Part shown: positions 31,999-33,044 of the stretch, in pieces
Layout of the letters: every line of letters starts with the position of its first letter
How positions within the stretch are numbered: the stretch's first letter is position 1
The notes under the pieces: generated by a model
Told to the model about the DNA's origin: nothing
Database searches by the model: none
The model's input: only the letters and a program-made list of their open reading frames with translations
Source of the DNA: Eubacterium sp. UBA3279
Lineage (GTDB): Bacteria > Bacillota > Clostridia > Lachnospirales > Lachnospiraceae
NCBI GenBank assembly: GCA_002361775.1
Contig: DETV01000052.1
Coordinates: forward strand, 32,136 to 65,179
Length of the DNA: 33,044 bases
Direction of reading: 5' to 3'
Made by a program: the position numbers and the translations under genes

Positions 31999-32270
31999 AC
32001 TTTTTTTGATTTTTCATTAAAATGTCACCATTTTTCTGTTGATTTTACGCCATTTTCTTTGAAAAACAGCCGGATTTCTCTATAAATTGTTACCAAATTG
32101 CGATTTTTGAAAAAAAGTCACCACTTTTTTCACAAAAAAATGGTGACTTTTTTCAAAATCCAAGAAAAAGTATCCTTTTAGTAGCTGAAAGGAAGGATTT
32201 CCCCCTAAAAAACTCCAGAATTCCATGAAAATGTGGTGACATTTTTTTTAATCTGGAAAAAAGTATACAT
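31993..32270. repeat. Inverted array of four TGGTGAC-type units
   Basis: Most of the 478-nt gene-free stretch 31837-32314. Units begin TGGTGAC, continue with a T run and AAAATC, and most end in GAAAAAAGTATAC-like sequence. Two face left (ending near 32030 and 32123) and two face right (starting at 32141 and 32234). The central pair forms an almost perfect dyad of 18 bp (32104-32123 with 32141-32158), the outer pair a looser one. No convincing reading frame is present. Confidence 0.75.
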
Positions 32271-32314
32271 CTTCATAAAATGAATATACCAACATTACAA
32301 ATACTACAAATATA

Positions 32315-32821
32315 TTAATCCAATTTTTTAGAAAGATAAAGTATAAGCTCATCATCATTTACACAAGGCTCATATTGTTCCCACTGTTTACCATTAAACC
32401 AGACTCCACTGCCATCGGGAATATATCCACGCTTGACATACATCCTTTGCGCAGCGCCATATCCATAATGAAGTCCCACCTCAAGACATATTGTAGATGA
32501 ATATTCCTTCACATGATTTTCAATCGCATCCATAATTGCAGTTCCGATACCATTTCTGCGATACTTTTCCAGTACATTGAAATCCACAATCACAGGGATG
32601 TTTTTTTCTTTGAACGGTCCCGATATATCATGAGGAAGAAGTGTCGCATATCCTGCTACATTTCCAGCAACTTCAGCCACAAACACCTTTCTCCTTCCAT
32701 TTTCTTGGTCATTATAATATATCTGAAATTGCTCTACAGGTTTATTCCATCCTTGTTTTTCAAATTCTTTGGGAAATTCAATTATATCTGATTTTAACAT
32801 TTTTCTAATTTCAATTTTCAT
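32315..32821 (-). CDS. GNAT acetyltransferase
   Basis: A 168-residue N-acetyltransferase. IEIRKMLKSDIIEFPKEFEKQGW starts the fold; VFVAEVAGNVAGYATLLP is the central beta strand; VDFNVLEKYRRNGIGTAIMDAIENHV is the acetyl-CoA pyrophosphate loop (R/QxxGxG/A as YRRNGIGTA); CLEVGLHYGYGAAQRMYVKRGYIPDGSGVWF completes it. Substrate unknown. GGTGGAGGATTT precedes the ATG. It lies just downstream of the tRNA-Trp terminator and is separated from the phosphorylase gene by the repeat array. Confidence 0.9.
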   Translation of the reverse strand: MKIEIRKMLKSDIIEFPKEFEKQGWNKPVEQFQIYYNDQENGRRKVFVAEVAGNVAGYATLLPHDISGPFKEKNIPVIVDFNVLEKYRRNGIGTAIMDAIENHVKEYSSTICLEVGLHYGYGAAQRMYVKRGYIPDGSGVWFNGKQWEQYEPCVNDDELILYLSKKLD

Positions 32822-32855
32822 AAATCCTCCACCTTCAGATTTTATATTTTACAAC

Positions 32856-32884
32856 AAAAAAACCGCCGATAAATCGACGGTTTT
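32856..32884 (-). terminator. Rho-independent terminator after tRNA-Trp
   Basis: Minus strand AAAACCGTCGAT, loop TT, ATCGGCGGTTTT (one G-U), followed by TTT. It starts 3 nt beyond the tRNA 3' end. Confidence 0.9.
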
Positions 32885-32887
32885 CAA

Positions 32888-32958
32888 CAGGGGATGAGAG
32901 AATCGAACTCCCGCTAAAAGTTTTGGAGACTTCTGTCATACCATTTGACCAATCCCCT
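32888..32958 (-). tRNA. tRNA-Trp (anticodon CCA)
   Basis: Folds as a full cloverleaf of 71 nt including the discriminator: acceptor AGGGGAT/ATCCCCT, D arm GTCA-AATGGTA-TGAC, anticodon arm GAAGT-CTCCAAA-ACTTT, variable loop TAGC, T arm GGGAG-TTCGATT-CTCTC, discriminator G. The 3' CCA is not encoded. Anticodon CCA assigns tryptophan. Confidence 0.96.
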
Positions 32959-33044
32959 TCATATACCTTCAAAACTGCACATACGTTACATCCTTCTTCT
33001 TTTCCTGCGTTCTTCCACCATTCGCTTACTCGCGGTCACTCAAA
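32959..33044 (-). other. Sequence upstream of tRNA-Trp, possibly the edge of an rRNA operon
   Basis: Minus strand contains TGTGCAGTTTTGAAGGTATATGA, a type of sequence often found beside clostridial rRNA genes and linked tRNAs. No rRNA gene itself lies in the window. Weak, recalled pattern only. Confidence 0.3.

Noticed and set aside
31867..32085. 72-codon plus-strand reading frame in the gene-free stretch
   Set aside because: It crosses repeat copy B and the TGGTGAC array, has no ribosome site and no recognisable protein features.
26430..32958. Island integrated at the 3' end of tRNA-Trp
   Set aside because: No duplicate of the tRNA 3' end was found near 26430-26460 and no integrase gene is present; composition alone does not prove it.
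1..33044. CRISPR array, insertion sequence or prophage
   Set aside because: No regularly spaced identical repeats, no transposase, integrase or phage structural genes were seen on either strand.

Overview
The window looks like a chromosomal stretch of a gut-type Firmicute, most likely Lachnospiraceae (Blautia/Dorea/Mediterraneibacter-like). This rests on protein style (clostridial Rel, split ThrE, amylosucrase-like GH13, SfsA, HtpG), strong AGGAGG ribosome sites, sigma-A promoters, rho-independent terminators and moderate GC. The genus is inference only. Nearly all genes lie on the minus strand; four (rluD-like, UPF0303, PAP2-like, HAD) are on the plus strand.

Layout. 1-2111: apt followed by rel (cut by the window edge) under a good promoter. 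2122-8090: a DUF362/ferredoxin protein, then the unit corA-like > rhomboid-like > pyk > lysA-like, read from a near-consensus promoter at 8061-8090 and closed by a terminator at 3261-3293. Its roughly 180-nt leader carries a previously unlisted 18-codon reading frame with its own ribosome site and two mutually exclusive hairpins. 8096-12199: aroC, a lactonase, a divergent RluA/RluD-type pseudouridine synthase and a UPF0303 protein with a perfect hairpin at its mRNA 5' end. 12232-15676: trpS and htpG, the latter with a perfect CIRCE operator. 15676-20057: a GH13 amylosucrase-like enzyme with a Lys/Glu-rich N-terminal extension, coupled to a LacI-type regulator and preceded by a perfect cre-like palindrome; then an XRE regulator divergent from a PAP2-like membrane protein. 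20069-22896: sfsA > mutY > GT2 glycosyltransferase, all three with non-ATG starts. 22988-26426: HAD phosphatase, L,D-transpeptidase and a two-gene ThrE-type exporter.

26457-32821 is visibly more AT-rich and holds small accessory enzymes: a DHFR-like reductase, two P-loop kinases, an S51 peptidase, two GNAT acetyltransferases, a phosphotransferase-HD fusion and a nucleoside phosphorylase. Several of these genes overlap by 4 bp. A 93-bp segment containing a -10 box is duplicated upstream of two of them, and the largest gene-free stretch (31837-32314) holds an inverted array of TGGTGAC repeat units. tRNA-Trp with its terminator closes the window, perhaps next to an rRNA operon.

No CRISPR array, insertion sequence, phage gene or rRNA is seen. 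The best candidates for undescribed biology are the corA leader peptide and the repeat-bearing accessory cluster.
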